A stretch of 26,948 bases of DNA, taken from an uncultured Kiritimatiellota bacterium. GTDB taxonomy: Bacteria > Verrucomicrobiota > Kiritimatiellia > RFP12 > UBA1067. The position numbers were made by a program, and so were the translations under genes. The stretch covers positions 1 to 26,948 of the forward strand of contig CAKURH010000052.1 of the NCBI GenBank assembly GCA_934675625.1, written 5' to 3'. Within the stretch, counting starts at the first letter, position 1, and every line of letters starts with the position of its first letter. Positions 14,788-22,339 of this stretch are shown in pieces. The notes beneath the pieces were generated by a model, which had not been told where the DNA came from, searched no databases, and saw only the letters and a program-made list of their open reading frames with translations.

Positions 14788-17044
14788 ACAGCAGGTTGCG
14801 CTGGATCTTGCCCGAGACGGTCTTCGGGAGCTCGTCCTTGAAGACGACGATGCGCGGGTACTTGTACGGCGCGGTGTGCGTCTTCACGTAGGACTGGATC
14901 TCCTTCTTGAGCTCCTCGGTCGGCTCCTTGCCCTTCACGAGCTTGATCGTCGCCTTGACGACCTGGCCGCGCACGGGGTCGGGCGCCGCCGACACGCCGC
15001 ACTCGACGACGTAGGGCAGCTCCATGATGACGTTCTCGATCTCGAACGGGCCGATGCGGTAGCCGGACGACTTGATCACGTCGTCGGCGCGGCCGACGTA
15101 GTGATAGTAGTTGTCCTCGTCCTTCCACGCGAGGTCGCCCGTGTGGTACATCCCCTGCCGCCAGGCGTCCGCCGTCTTCTCCTCATCCTTGTAGTAGCCG
15201 AGGAAGATGCCGGGATGCGGGTTGTCGCGCGGCGTCCGCACAACGATCTCGCCATGCTCACCGGGCGGCACGCTCTTGCCGTCCGCGTCCACGAGGTCGA
15301 TGTCGTAGTCCGGCACGGGCTTGCCCATCGCGCCGGGCTTGATCTCGTCGCCGAAGAGCGTCGCGAGCGCGCATGTCGTCTCGGTCTGGCCGAAGCCCTC
15401 GTAGATCGAAAGGCCCGTCGCCCGCTTGAACTGCGTGAAGACCTCCGGGTTCAGCGCCTCGCCCGCCGTCGTCGCGTGGTGGACGGAGCTGAAGTCGTAT
15501 TTCGAGATGTCCTCCTTGATGAGCATGCGGTACATCGTCGGCGGCGCGCAGAACGTCGTGATCCTGTACTGCGCGAACATCGGCAGGATCTTCTCGGCGT
15601 GGAAGCGCGAGAAGTCGTAGACGAAGAGCGCGCCCTCGCACATCCACTGCCCGTAGAGCTTGCCCCAGCTCGCCTTCGCCCAGCCCGTCTCGGAGATCGT
15701 GAAGTGCAGACCGTCGCGCTCGACCTGGTGCCAGTACTTCGCCGTCACGTAGTGGCCGAGGCCGTAGAGGTGGCTGTGCAGAGCCATCTTCGGATAGCCC
15801 GTCGTGCCGCTCGTGAAGAACATGAGCATCGGGTCCTTGCCGCCCGGCGCGTCGGGACGCCGCCCGTACACGCGCGAGAAGCCGACGTACTCCCGGTCAA
15901 ACGACCGCCAGCCGGGCCTGTCCCCGTTGACGATCATCCGGATCGCCGGCTGCGTCTCGGCCTTCTCGGCCTCGGCGGCCACGTCGCCGTCCGCCGTGCA
16001 GACGAGCGCCTTCACGTCCGCCGCCTTGAAGCGGTACTCGAAGTCGTGCACGAGCAGCTGGCTCACGGCGGGAATCACGACCGCGCCGATCTTGTGCAGC
16101 GCGAGGATCGTCGGCCAGTACTGGTAGTGGCGCTTCAGCACGAGCATCACCTTGTCGCCCTTGCCGATGCCGAGCGAGAGGAAGTAGTTCGCGATCTGGT
16201 TCGACGTCTCGGAGATGTCCCTGAACGTGAACCGCCGCTCCGTCAGGTGGTCGGAGACGTGCAGCATCGCCAGCTTCTCCGGATACTTCGCGGCGATCGC
16301 GTCCACGATGTCGAACGCGAAGTTGAACCGCTCCGTGTTCTTGAAGCGCACGTGCAGGAGACGCCCGGCGAGATCCTCGTCGGTCTCCACGAACTTGTCC
16401 ACGACGAGCGGCACCTTCTGCGACTGCGGGCGCACCGTCTCCAGGCCGAGGTGCGTGTCACCGCCCTCGCCCGCCATCACCATCGCGAGGAACGTGACGC
16501 CGTTCGGGTCGGTCGCGACCATGCCGTGCGGCGTCGAGGAACGGTAGTAGATCGAGTCGCCCTCCTTGAGCTCCTCGACGTGCTCGCCGACGCGGATCTT
16601 CATCGAGCCCTTCAGCACGAGGTCGAACTCCTGCCCGCCGTGGGTTGTCGTCGCGATCGGCTGTTCGAGGAGCGTCGGGTCGTACCGGTACGTGACCCAG
16701 TAGGGCGTGCCGAGGCGGTCGCGGAACATCGCCGCCTGGTTGCGGATGTCCATGTGCGACTCGTGGGCCGTGAGCGGGCCCTGCCCCGCGCGCGTCACCT
16801 CGTAGCCGGAGAGGTGGGCGCTGTGGCCCTTCAGAAGCGCATTGATGTCGATGCCGAAAACGATTGCGCACTGGTGAAGGAAGTTGAACGTCGGATCGAC
16901 GAGCCCCGCCTCAACCGCCTTGTAGTCCTCGACCGAAACCTCGGTCTTCTCCGCCATCTGTTCGACCGTATAGCCGATGATCTCGCGCATCTCGCGGATG
17001 CGCGCGGCCATTTCCATCAGTTTTTGCTTTGCTTCTGCGTTCAT
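14786..17044 (-). CDS. XRE regulator - cupin - acyl-CoA synthetase (AMP-forming) fusion
   Basis: A 752-residue protein with three parts. Residues about 10-70 form an XRE-type helix-turn-helix ('YTVEQMAEKTEVSVEDYKAVE'-like stretch around 25-45). Residues about 100-195 form a cupin with metal-ligand candidates His135, Glu139 and His173. From about 235 an AMP-binding enzyme follows: A3 'TSGTTGYPK' (411-419), A5 'GFGQTE' (550-555), 'YHTGDL' (633-638), 'GRADDVIKSSGYRIGPFEIE' (651-670) and the terminal 'SGKIQR' with catalytic Lys746. The enzyme activates a carboxylate to an acyl-AMP, then an acyl-CoA; it looks closest to the medium-chain/acetate-type group. A transcription-factor-like XRE-cupin module on a synthetase suggests substrate sensing. 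A strong ribosome binding site (AGGAAAGGA) and its own promoter precede it. The acyl substrate is not predictable. Confidence 0.9.
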   Translation of the reverse strand: MNAEAKQKLMEMAARIREMREIIGYTVEQMAEKTEVSVEDYKAVEAGLVDPTFNFLHQCAIVFGIDINALLKGHSAHLSGYEVTRAGQGPLTAHESHMDIRNQAAMFRDRLGTPYWVTYRYDPTLLEQPIATTTHGGQEFDLVLKGSMKIRVGEHVEELKEGDSIYYRSSTPHGMVATDPNGVTFLAMVMAGEGGDTHLGLETVRPQSQKVPLVVDKFVETDEDLAGRLLHVRFKNTERFNFAFDIVDAIAAKYPEKLAMLHVSDHLTERRFTFRDISETSNQIANYFLSLGIGKGDKVMLVLKRHYQYWPTILALHKIGAVVIPAVSQLLVHDFEYRFKAADVKALVCTADGDVAAEAEKAETQPAIRMIVNGDRPGWRSFDREYVGFSRVYGRRPDAPGGKDPMLMFFTSGTTGYPKMALHSHLYGLGHYVTAKYWHQVERDGLHFTISETGWAKASWGKLYGQWMCEGALFVYDFSRFHAEKILPMFAQYRITTFCAPPTMYRMLIKEDISKYDFSSVHHATTAGEALNPEVFTQFKRATGLSIYEGFGQTETTCALATLFGDEIKPGAMGKPVPDYDIDLVDADGKSVPPGEHGEIVVRTPRDNPHPGIFLGYYKDEEKTADAWRQGMYHTGDLAWKDEDNYYHYVGRADDVIKSSGYRIGPFEIENVIMELPYVVECGVSAAPDPVRGQVVKATIKLVKGKEPTEELKKEIQSYVKTHTAPYKYPRIVVFKDELPKTVSGKIQRNLL

Positions 17045-17074
17045 TTTCAGGATCCTTTCCTAAAATGGGCGCGT

Positions 17075-17104
17075 ATTATAGCATAAATCAGAGGGTGCAG
17101 TCAT
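17075..17104 (-). promoter_or_regulatory. Sigma-70-type promoter with extended -10
   Basis: On the - strand, TATAAT (17080-17075) is preceded by TGC, giving an extended -10, and by ATGACT (17104-17099) at 18-base spacing as a -35. The -35 lies in the 3' end of ribF. Transcription would start about 25 bases before the ATG of the acyl-CoA synthetase fusion, so that gene can be expressed apart from the upstream operon. Confidence 0.72.
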
Positions 17105-17921
17105 GGGCGATCTGCGCACGCAGCTCGTCCAGCGTGGCGAACGTCCGCTCGCGGCGGATGAAGCGCACGAAATCGACCGCGTACGGCGCCGTCGGCACGG
17201 ACGCGGCGTCGCAGTGGAGAAAGTGAATCTCCAGCATGGGAATCGGCCAGCATCGGTCGCCCAGCGTCGGCGCAATGCCGTAGTTCGCAATCCCACGCAC
17301 CCCGGCGACCGCCACTTCGTAGACGCCGCGCGGCAAGTCAATCCCCAAGTCCATCAGCCGCACGTTGACCGTCGGAAATCCGAGTTTCGTGCCGAGCCCC
17401 TTCCCCTTCTGCGGTTCGCCGTGCACGCGGAACGGACGCCCCAGCATCGCGTCCGCCGCCGCGACTTCGCCCGCCGCGAGCGCGGCGCGGATGCGCGAGG
17501 ACGAGATCGGCGCGCCGTCGTGCGTCGCATACGGCACGGTCGTGACGGCGTAGCCGTGCGCGCGCAGCCACGCCGCGTCGCCCGCGCCGCCCTTCCCGAA
17601 ATGCCAGTTCGCGCCACAGCGGATGTGCGGTCGCCCCGCCGACGCGCCGAGATACCGCGCGGCAAAAGCCTCCGGCGACAGCGCGGCGAGTTCCGACGTG
17701 AAGTCGAGCGCGACGACGTCCTTCACGCCACAGGCGCGAATCGCCGCGAGCCGGTCGTCGAGCGACATGATGAGGCGCGGCGCGCGTTCCGGCGCAAGCA
17801 CCGTAAGCGGATGGTTGCGGAACGTGAGCGCGCAATCCGCGCCCGCGAGAATCGCCTGGTGCCCGCGATGGACGCCGTCGAAGAAGCCTACAGCAAGGCC
17901 TTGGACAGCGGCATCACGCAC
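17088..17921 (-). CDS. ribF: Bifunctional riboflavin kinase/FAD synthetase RibF
   Basis: A 277-residue cytoplasmic enzyme that phosphorylates riboflavin to FMN and adenylylates FMN to FAD. The N-terminal nucleotidyltransferase part has 'GFFDGVHRGH' (12-21) and 'ISSSR' (139-143); the riboflavin kinase part has 'GKGLGTKLGFPTVN' (173-186) and 'NYGIAPTLG'. A longer frame begins at 18032, but its extra residues lie inside truB and do not resemble the family; the GTG at 17921 is the nearest plausible start and puts the GFFDGVHRGH motif at its usual distance from the N-terminus. It therefore overlaps the 3' end of truB by 34 bp, suggesting coupled translation. The truB-ribF order is common in bacteria. 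It is slightly shorter than the usual 290-320 residues. Confidence 0.88.
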   Translation of the reverse strand: MRDAAVQGLAVGFFDGVHRGHQAILAGADCALTFRNHPLTVLAPERAPRLIMSLDDRLAAIRACGVKDVVALDFTSELAALSPEAFAARYLGASAGRPHIRCGANWHFGKGGAGDAAWLRAHGYAVTTVPYATHDGAPISSSRIRAALAAGEVAAADAMLGRPFRVHGEPQKGKGLGTKLGFPTVNVRLMDLGIDLPRGVYEVAVAGVRGIANYGIAPTLGDRCWPIPMLEIHFLHCDAASVPTAPYAVDFVRFIRRERTFATLDELRAQIAHDCTL

Positions 17922-18601
17922 GGCGCGAAGTCCTTCATCTCGGTTTCGAGGAGGCGGTCGAACGGCATCGCGTCCTTCACGTCGAAGCGCCCGACCGCCG
18001 TCCGCCGCAGCGATTCGAGCGACGCGCCGCACTGGGCCGCGTCGCCGAGGTCGCGGACGAGCGCGCGCGGGATGACGCCCTTCGAGGCGCGCAAGGCGAA
18101 CCGTCCGTCCGCCGCGACGTCAAAGCGGTAGACGTGCGCGAGGAATTGCTTGTGCTCGCCCGTGTCGGCGATCTCGTAGGCGGCCGTCCCCTCCTTGCGG
18201 ATCGTGCAGAACGACGGCTCCGTCTGAAAGACGTCTCCACGAAAGTCGGGCAGCGCGGCGGCAATCCGTGCGGCGGGGTCTGTCCCCGCGTCGGCGGGGC
18301 CTGTCCCCACAGGCCGCCCGTAAATGTCGCCCGTGTCGGTCTTCAGCCCGAAGCGGATCTTGCCCTCGTAGGTTCGGTCGGCGCCCATGACGCGGTCGGC
18401 GAACTTGTTCGCGTCGCCGAGCAGGAGGATGAAAAGCCCCGACGCCGGCGCGTCCAGCGAGCCGCCGTGGCCGACCTTGACGAGGTTGAACTTGCGCTTC
18501 ACGGCCTTGACGACCGTCGCGAACGCGATCCCCGCCGGCTTGTCCACAAGGAGAAAGCCGCTGAGGTCTTCGAGCATCTTGAGTTGCGTGAGATTTGCCA
18601 T
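17888..18601 (-). CDS. truB: tRNA pseudouridine(55) synthase TruB
   Basis: A 237-residue enzyme that converts uridine 55 of the tRNA T-loop to pseudouridine. 'GFLLVDKPAGI' (15-25) and the catalytic 'GHGGSLDAPASG' with Asp50 match the family, although the usual GHTGTLDPLATG is altered at several positions. It is shorter than typical TruB (about 300), apparently lacking a full C-terminal PUA-like extension. Residues around 98-112 contain a tandem seven-residue duplication (GTGPADA/GTDPAAR) caused by a 21-bp DNA repeat. It follows nrnA after a 32-bp gap that contains a promoter-like TATAAT, and overlaps ribF. The nrnA-truB-ribF order is a recognised bacterial arrangement. Confidence 0.9.
   Translation of the reverse strand: MANLTQLKMLEDLSGFLLVDKPAGIAFATVVKAVKRKFNLVKVGHGGSLDAPASGLFILLLGDANKFADRVMGADRTYEGKIRFGLKTDTGDIYGRPVGTGPADAGTDPAARIAAALPDFRGDVFQTEPSFCTIRKEGTAAYEIADTGEHKQFLAHVYRFDVAADGRFALRASKGVIPRALVRDLGDAAQCGASLESLRRTAVGRFDVKDAMPFDRLLETEMKDFAPCVMPLSKALL
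18272..18313. repeat. 21-bp tandem repeat of a GGGG(A)CAG..CCCC palindromic unit inside truB
   Basis: Two 21-base units lie end to end (18272-18292 and 18293-18313). Each starts GGCGGGG(T/C)CTGTCCCC, and their first 16 bases differ at one position. Each unit is an imperfect palindrome (GGGG-5 nt-CCCC). The length is a multiple of three, so truB stays in frame. Confidence 0.75.
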
Positions 18602-18632
18602 GCGTGATTCTCAATCGATTTTAAAGTCGCAC

Positions 18633-18641
18633 ATTATAGCA
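18633..18641 (-). promoter_or_regulatory. Extended -10 promoter candidate before truB
   Basis: On the - strand the bases read TGCTATAAT, a perfect -10 with a TG extension. It sits across the stop codon of nrnA, about 32 bases before the truB ATG. No good -35 is seen at 16-18 bases, so it would depend on the extended element. Confidence 0.45.
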
Positions 18642-19665
18642 AAACGGAGGACGGCAGGCGCATCGTCTTGCGACAGGCGCTCTTGAGGAGGTCCTTCACC
18701 GCCGCGCGCATCTGGCGCTTCGCGGAGCCCATCGTCGCCTTGATCGTGCAGCCCGCCGCCTGGCGGTGCCCGCCGCCGCCGAACTTCGCCGCCAGCGCCG
18801 TCGCGTCCCAGTCGCCGCGCGTGCGGATCGAGCAGCGCGTCTCCTTCGTGCGATCGGGAATCTGGTAGAAGAACAGCGCAATCTCGTTCCTCGCCACGGA
18901 ACGCGGAATCTCGATCACGTCCTCGACGTCCGCCTTGTTGCCGCGCACGGCGCGGAAGTCGTCGCGCGAGAGCGAGACCTCGGCGACCTTGCGGTTCTTC
19001 CAGATGTGCAGCGACCGCCAGGCGAGCCGCTTGAGGCCGATCGTCTTGCGCGAGAAGCTGCCATAGAGGATGTCGTTGATGAGCGCCGTGCGCACGCCAT
19101 GCTTCAGGAGGTCGCCCGCTGCGCGCATCGTCCCCGGCCGCGTCGCGTCGTAGGCGAAGCGTCCCGTGTCCGTCACGAGCGCGACCCAGAGGGCCTCGGC
19201 GATCGGACGGTCGAGCGGCCACTCGTTCCACTTCGCGAACCGCCAGACGAGCTCGCCGGCGGACGACGCCGTCGGATCGACGATCTGCACGTCGCCGAAC
19301 GTGCCGTCGTTCGTGACGTGGTGGTCGATGCAGATCGCCGGCAGCTTCTCCGCGACGGCCTTCACCTCCGGCGGCATGCGCGCGAACGAGCTGTTGTCAA
19401 GGGCGATCAGCAGGTCGAACTTCTTCGCGCGGCGCAGCTTGCGCACGGGAATCAGGTCCTCGACCCCCTCCAGGAAGCCCGGCTTGCCGAGGGCGTTGAC
19501 ATCGGCCGTCGCGAACGCCTCGTGGCCCGCGTTCTTCAATAGCCGCGCGAGGGCGATCATCGAGCCGAGCGAATCCCCGTCCGGGCTCAGGTGCCCGGAG
19601 ATGAGGATGCGCTTCGCCTTCGCGATCAGGTTCGCCGCCGCCACATAGTTCTCTCTCTTCGACAT
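18634..19665 (-). CDS. nrnA: DHH-family bifunctional oligoribonuclease/PAP phosphatase NrnA
   Basis: A 343-residue cytoplasmic protein. The family degrades short oligoribonucleotides (nanoRNA) and dephosphorylates 3'-phosphoadenosine 5'-phosphate. Metal-binding motifs are present: 'GHLSPDGDS' (His25, Asp29, Asp31), 'LDNSS' (Asp90), 'IDHH' (113-116) and 'TDTGRF' (Asp166). The DHHA1 substrate-binding motif 'GGGGHRQAAG' lies at 296-305. Length and motif spacing are normal for the family. It starts 13 bp after the AddB-like gene ends and precedes truB, forming the conserved nrnA-truB-ribF series. Confidence 0.93.
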   Translation of the reverse strand: MSKRENYVAAANLIAKAKRILISGHLSPDGDSLGSMIALARLLKNAGHEAFATADVNALGKPGFLEGVEDLIPVRKLRRAKKFDLLIALDNSSFARMPPEVKAVAEKLPAICIDHHVTNDGTFGDVQIVDPTASSAGELVWRFAKWNEWPLDRPIAEALWVALVTDTGRFAYDATRPGTMRAAGDLLKHGVRTALINDILYGSFSRKTIGLKRLAWRSLHIWKNRKVAEVSLSRDDFRAVRGNKADVEDVIEIPRSVARNEIALFFYQIPDRTKETRCSIRTRGDWDATALAAKFGGGGHRQAAGCTIKATMGSAKRQMRAAVKDLLKSACRKTMRLPSSVLL

Positions 19666-19678
19666 AAGTTCTCGTTGA

Positions 19679-22339
19679 TTAGGTCTTCTCGTGATTCGTT
19701 TCGCCGGCGTCGTGCGCCGCCCAGTCGTTCAGCCGCGCCTGCTGGTCGGCGATCCAGTCTTCGTCCACCGTCTCCTCCGGCGACGGATCGAGCCAGTCCG
19801 CATAGTCCCACCGCCAGTCCCGCGTCGCGCTCGGCGGCCAGAAGATGCCGCGCTCGATGCGCGGCAGGAGCGCCTTGATCGCCGCCTCGGCCTCCGGCAG
19901 GTAGCCCCCGCCCAGCGGCTCGGTGAAGACGACATCGTCCGCCGTCTTGCCGAGGACGCAGTAGCACGACGAGATCCGCTCGCGCGTGGCGGCGGCAAAT
20001 TCGCCTTCGCCGTCCGCGTCGAGCATCGCGCAGTAGAGCGGCAGCTGGAAGCTCTTCCAGACGAGCGTGCCGTCCTTCTTCCGCTCGAAGCTCGCGGCCC
20101 TGTCCGCCGCGTCCCAGGTCTTGTAGTCGATGACGCACCAGTCGCCTGTCCGCTCGTTGAAGTCGATCCGGTCGCACTTGCCGTGGAAGCGCGTCGTCCC
20201 CTGCGTGCCGTCCGGCCGCGCGAACGCATACGACAGCTCCAGCTTGCGCTCGACGGCGACGATCCGCCAGCCGTCGGCGCGGCGCGCGGCCTGGCGGACG
20301 GCGAAGTGGCCGAGGCGCCGCTTGACGGATTCGCCCTGCATCCAGACGATCGCGGGGACGGACGTGCCGAAGCGCGCCGCGAGCTGGGCGTCGACCCGCT
20401 CCTCCAGAAACGCGCGAATCGCCGCCGCGTCCGTCGCGTCCTTCAGGTCCGAGAGGCCGAACGCCTCCAGCGCCTCGTGCGCGAGGTTGCCGTATTCCCA
20501 GCTCTGAAGCTCCTCGGCGTGGTCGTCCATCCGCTTGTCGCCGAGAACCTCCTTGTCGCGCAGGTAGTAGGTGAAGGGACAGCGCAGGTAACCGTCGAGG
20601 CGCGTCGGCGAGATCTTCGTCAGCTCCCGGAACGTCGGCGGGACTGGCAGATGAAGCTTCCAGCCCCTCGGCAAGTCGGCCGCCGACCCTTCGGGCGTTC
20701 CGGCGTGCGCGCCGTAATACGCCCGGACGCGCGAGACGAGATCGGCGTCGTCATCCGTCTCGAAGAGAAGGCGCGAGGGCTTCACGACATCGCCCTTCGC
20801 ATCAATCGCGTGGAAGAGCACCTTGACGGCGTCCGCGGCGCGCGCGCCGACGGTCAGGCGCAGGATCGCGCGATCGCGCGCCTCCTTGAAGGCGTTGTCG
20901 GGGAGGTCCAGCCGACGGCGGAGCGAATCGGGCAGGAACGGATGCCCCACGACGGATTCGGGCACGCACCCCTCCTGAAAGCCCGCGACGACAATCTCGT
21001 CCGCCTCGACGAACGGCAGTTCCATCCAGCCGTCCGTCAGGATTGCGTCGTCCGCCTCGGACTCCAGCGAGTAGGTCGCCTCATCCAGCCGCAGCGCGAG
21101 CAGGTCGCGGTCGTCGCCGCATTCGGAGAGCAGCGCGCTGACAACCTCGGCCGCCGCCGCGAACTCGCGGTCGCCGGGCTCCGCCTCGTCCAGCGTGCGC
21201 GACCTGAAGATCGCGCCGAGGAGCGCGCGCAGGCTCTTCTTGCGCAGCTGAACCTTGACGAACTCGAAGATTGCGCGCAATTTCCCCACCGTCTTCGGCG
21301 CGATGTCGTCGATTTTCTCGGGCAGGAACTCGGCCTGGCGGTTGTCGAGGTCGACGAGCGCCGCCGTCAGGTCTTCGTCCGACAGGCGAAGCGCGTCGCA
21401 GAGCCAGCGGCGGGCGTCGCCGCCGCGAATGAAGGCGGAGAACACGGCGTAGGCCTGCGTGCGCTGGAGCTCGACGACCTGCCGAACGAGATGCCCGAGC
21501 GACGAGGTGACGAGGCGCGTCTTCGCCGGATTGCAAATCGCCAGTCCCCGTGCCCTGAAGGCCGTCTCGATTTCGGGGAACAGCGCGGGGTCGGCGATGC
21601 AGAGGGCTGGATACGCCTCGCCCGCCGGCACGGCGGCGAAGTAGTCGGCGATCCGCGCCGCCTCGTCCGCCGGCGTCGCGCAGGGGAAGACCTGGGACGG
21701 CGCGACAAGGCTGCCGGACGCCGGGCAGTCGAGGTGTGCGAAATCGTCCAGCCACACCGTCTCCTCAATCTCCTCGAAGCCCGCGCGCCGGGCATCCGGC
21801 GCGCGCGCCGCCTCCGCTCGGACGGCGCCGATGCGGTCGCGCTTGCCGCGCCGGGCGAGCGCGGCGACATACTTCGTCTCGACCTCGGCGAGCTGCCGCC
21901 AGCGTTCGGCCTCGCCGGGGAAGTCCACGGCGAGGGCGTCGGCCACGTCGGCGAAGGAAATCGCCTTCGGCAGGAGGACGGCCCGGATGTCCGCGAGCTG
22001 CCGCGCCTGTTCGAGCGCGACGCGCCGGTCGCCGTCTTTTGTGCCAAGGGCCTCCGCAAACGCCGCAATCTCGTCCGTGCGCCCCGCGAGCGTCGGATCG
22101 TCCTCGTCCAGCAAGAGGCCGAGCGGCGTCTTCACGAGCGGCGGCACAAGCGCGCCGAAGCGCCGGGCGAGCGCCAGACGGAGACGCCGCCCCGACTGCG
22201 CAGTCGGCACGACGGCGCAGACGTGCGCGAGCGACTTCGCCCCGCTGGCATCCGTCCGCACCTTCGCCGCGAGCGTTTCGACCGCGCGGTCAAGGAACTT
22301 CATGACGCGCGGCCGGGGCCTGCTTTCGGCGGCGCTCAA
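19679..22339 (-). CDS. AddB-like PD-(D/E)XK nuclease family protein
   Basis: An 886-residue protein resembling the B subunit of AddAB-type recombination nucleases. The C-terminal nuclease domain shows 'LRCPFTYYLR' near residue 583, 'GNLAHEALEAF' near 615, and the active-site series 'CDRIDFN' (about 725) and 'VIDYKT' (about 737). The N-terminal region ('VVPTAQSGRRLR') resembles an inactivated helicase domain and lacks a Walker A lysine motif. No AddA-like helicase partner is in the window. The TTG start at 22339 overlaps the upstream stop (TTGA) and has GGAG five bases before it; an ATG at 22303 (MKFLDRAVE) is the alternative. The likely role is processing of double-strand breaks. Length is somewhat below classical AddB (about 1100). 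Confidence 0.78.
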   Translation of the reverse strand: MSAAESRPRPRVMKFLDRAVETLAAKVRTDASGAKSLAHVCAVVPTAQSGRRLRLALARRFGALVPPLVKTPLGLLLDEDDPTLAGRTDEIAAFAEALGTKDGDRRVALEQARQLADIRAVLLPKAISFADVADALAVDFPGEAERWRQLAEVETKYVAALARRGKRDRIGAVRAEAARAPDARRAGFEEIEETVWLDDFAHLDCPASGSLVAPSQVFPCATPADEAARIADYFAAVPAGEAYPALCIADPALFPEIETAFRARGLAICNPAKTRLVTSSLGHLVRQVVELQRTQAYAVFSAFIRGGDARRWLCDALRLSDEDLTAALVDLDNRQAEFLPEKIDDIAPKTVGKLRAIFEFVKVQLRKKSLRALLGAIFRSRTLDEAEPGDREFAAAAEVVSALLSECGDDRDLLALRLDEATYSLESEADDAILTDGWMELPFVEADEIVVAGFQEGCVPESVVGHPFLPDSLRRRLDLPDNAFKEARDRAILRLTVGARAADAVKVLFHAIDAKGDVVKPSRLLFETDDDADLVSRVRAYYGAHAGTPEGSAADLPRGWKLHLPVPPTFRELTKISPTRLDGYLRCPFTYYLRDKEVLGDKRMDDHAEELQSWEYGNLAHEALEAFGLSDLKDATDAAAIRAFLEERVDAQLAARFGTSVPAIVWMQGESVKRRLGHFAVRQAARRADGWRIVAVERKLELSYAFARPDGTQGTTRFHGKCDRIDFNERTGDWCVIDYKTWDAADRAASFERKKDGTLVWKSFQLPLYCAMLDADGEGEFAAATRERISSCYCVLGKTADDVVFTEPLGGGYLPEAEAAIKALLPRIERGIFWPPSATRDWRWDYADWLDPSPEETVDEDWIADQQARLNDWAAHDAGETNHEKT

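Noticed and set aside
17922..18032. Upstream start of ribF at 18032
   Set aside because: The extra 37 residues lie inside truB and do not resemble RibF N-termini; the conserved GFFDGVHRGH motif should be near the N-terminus.
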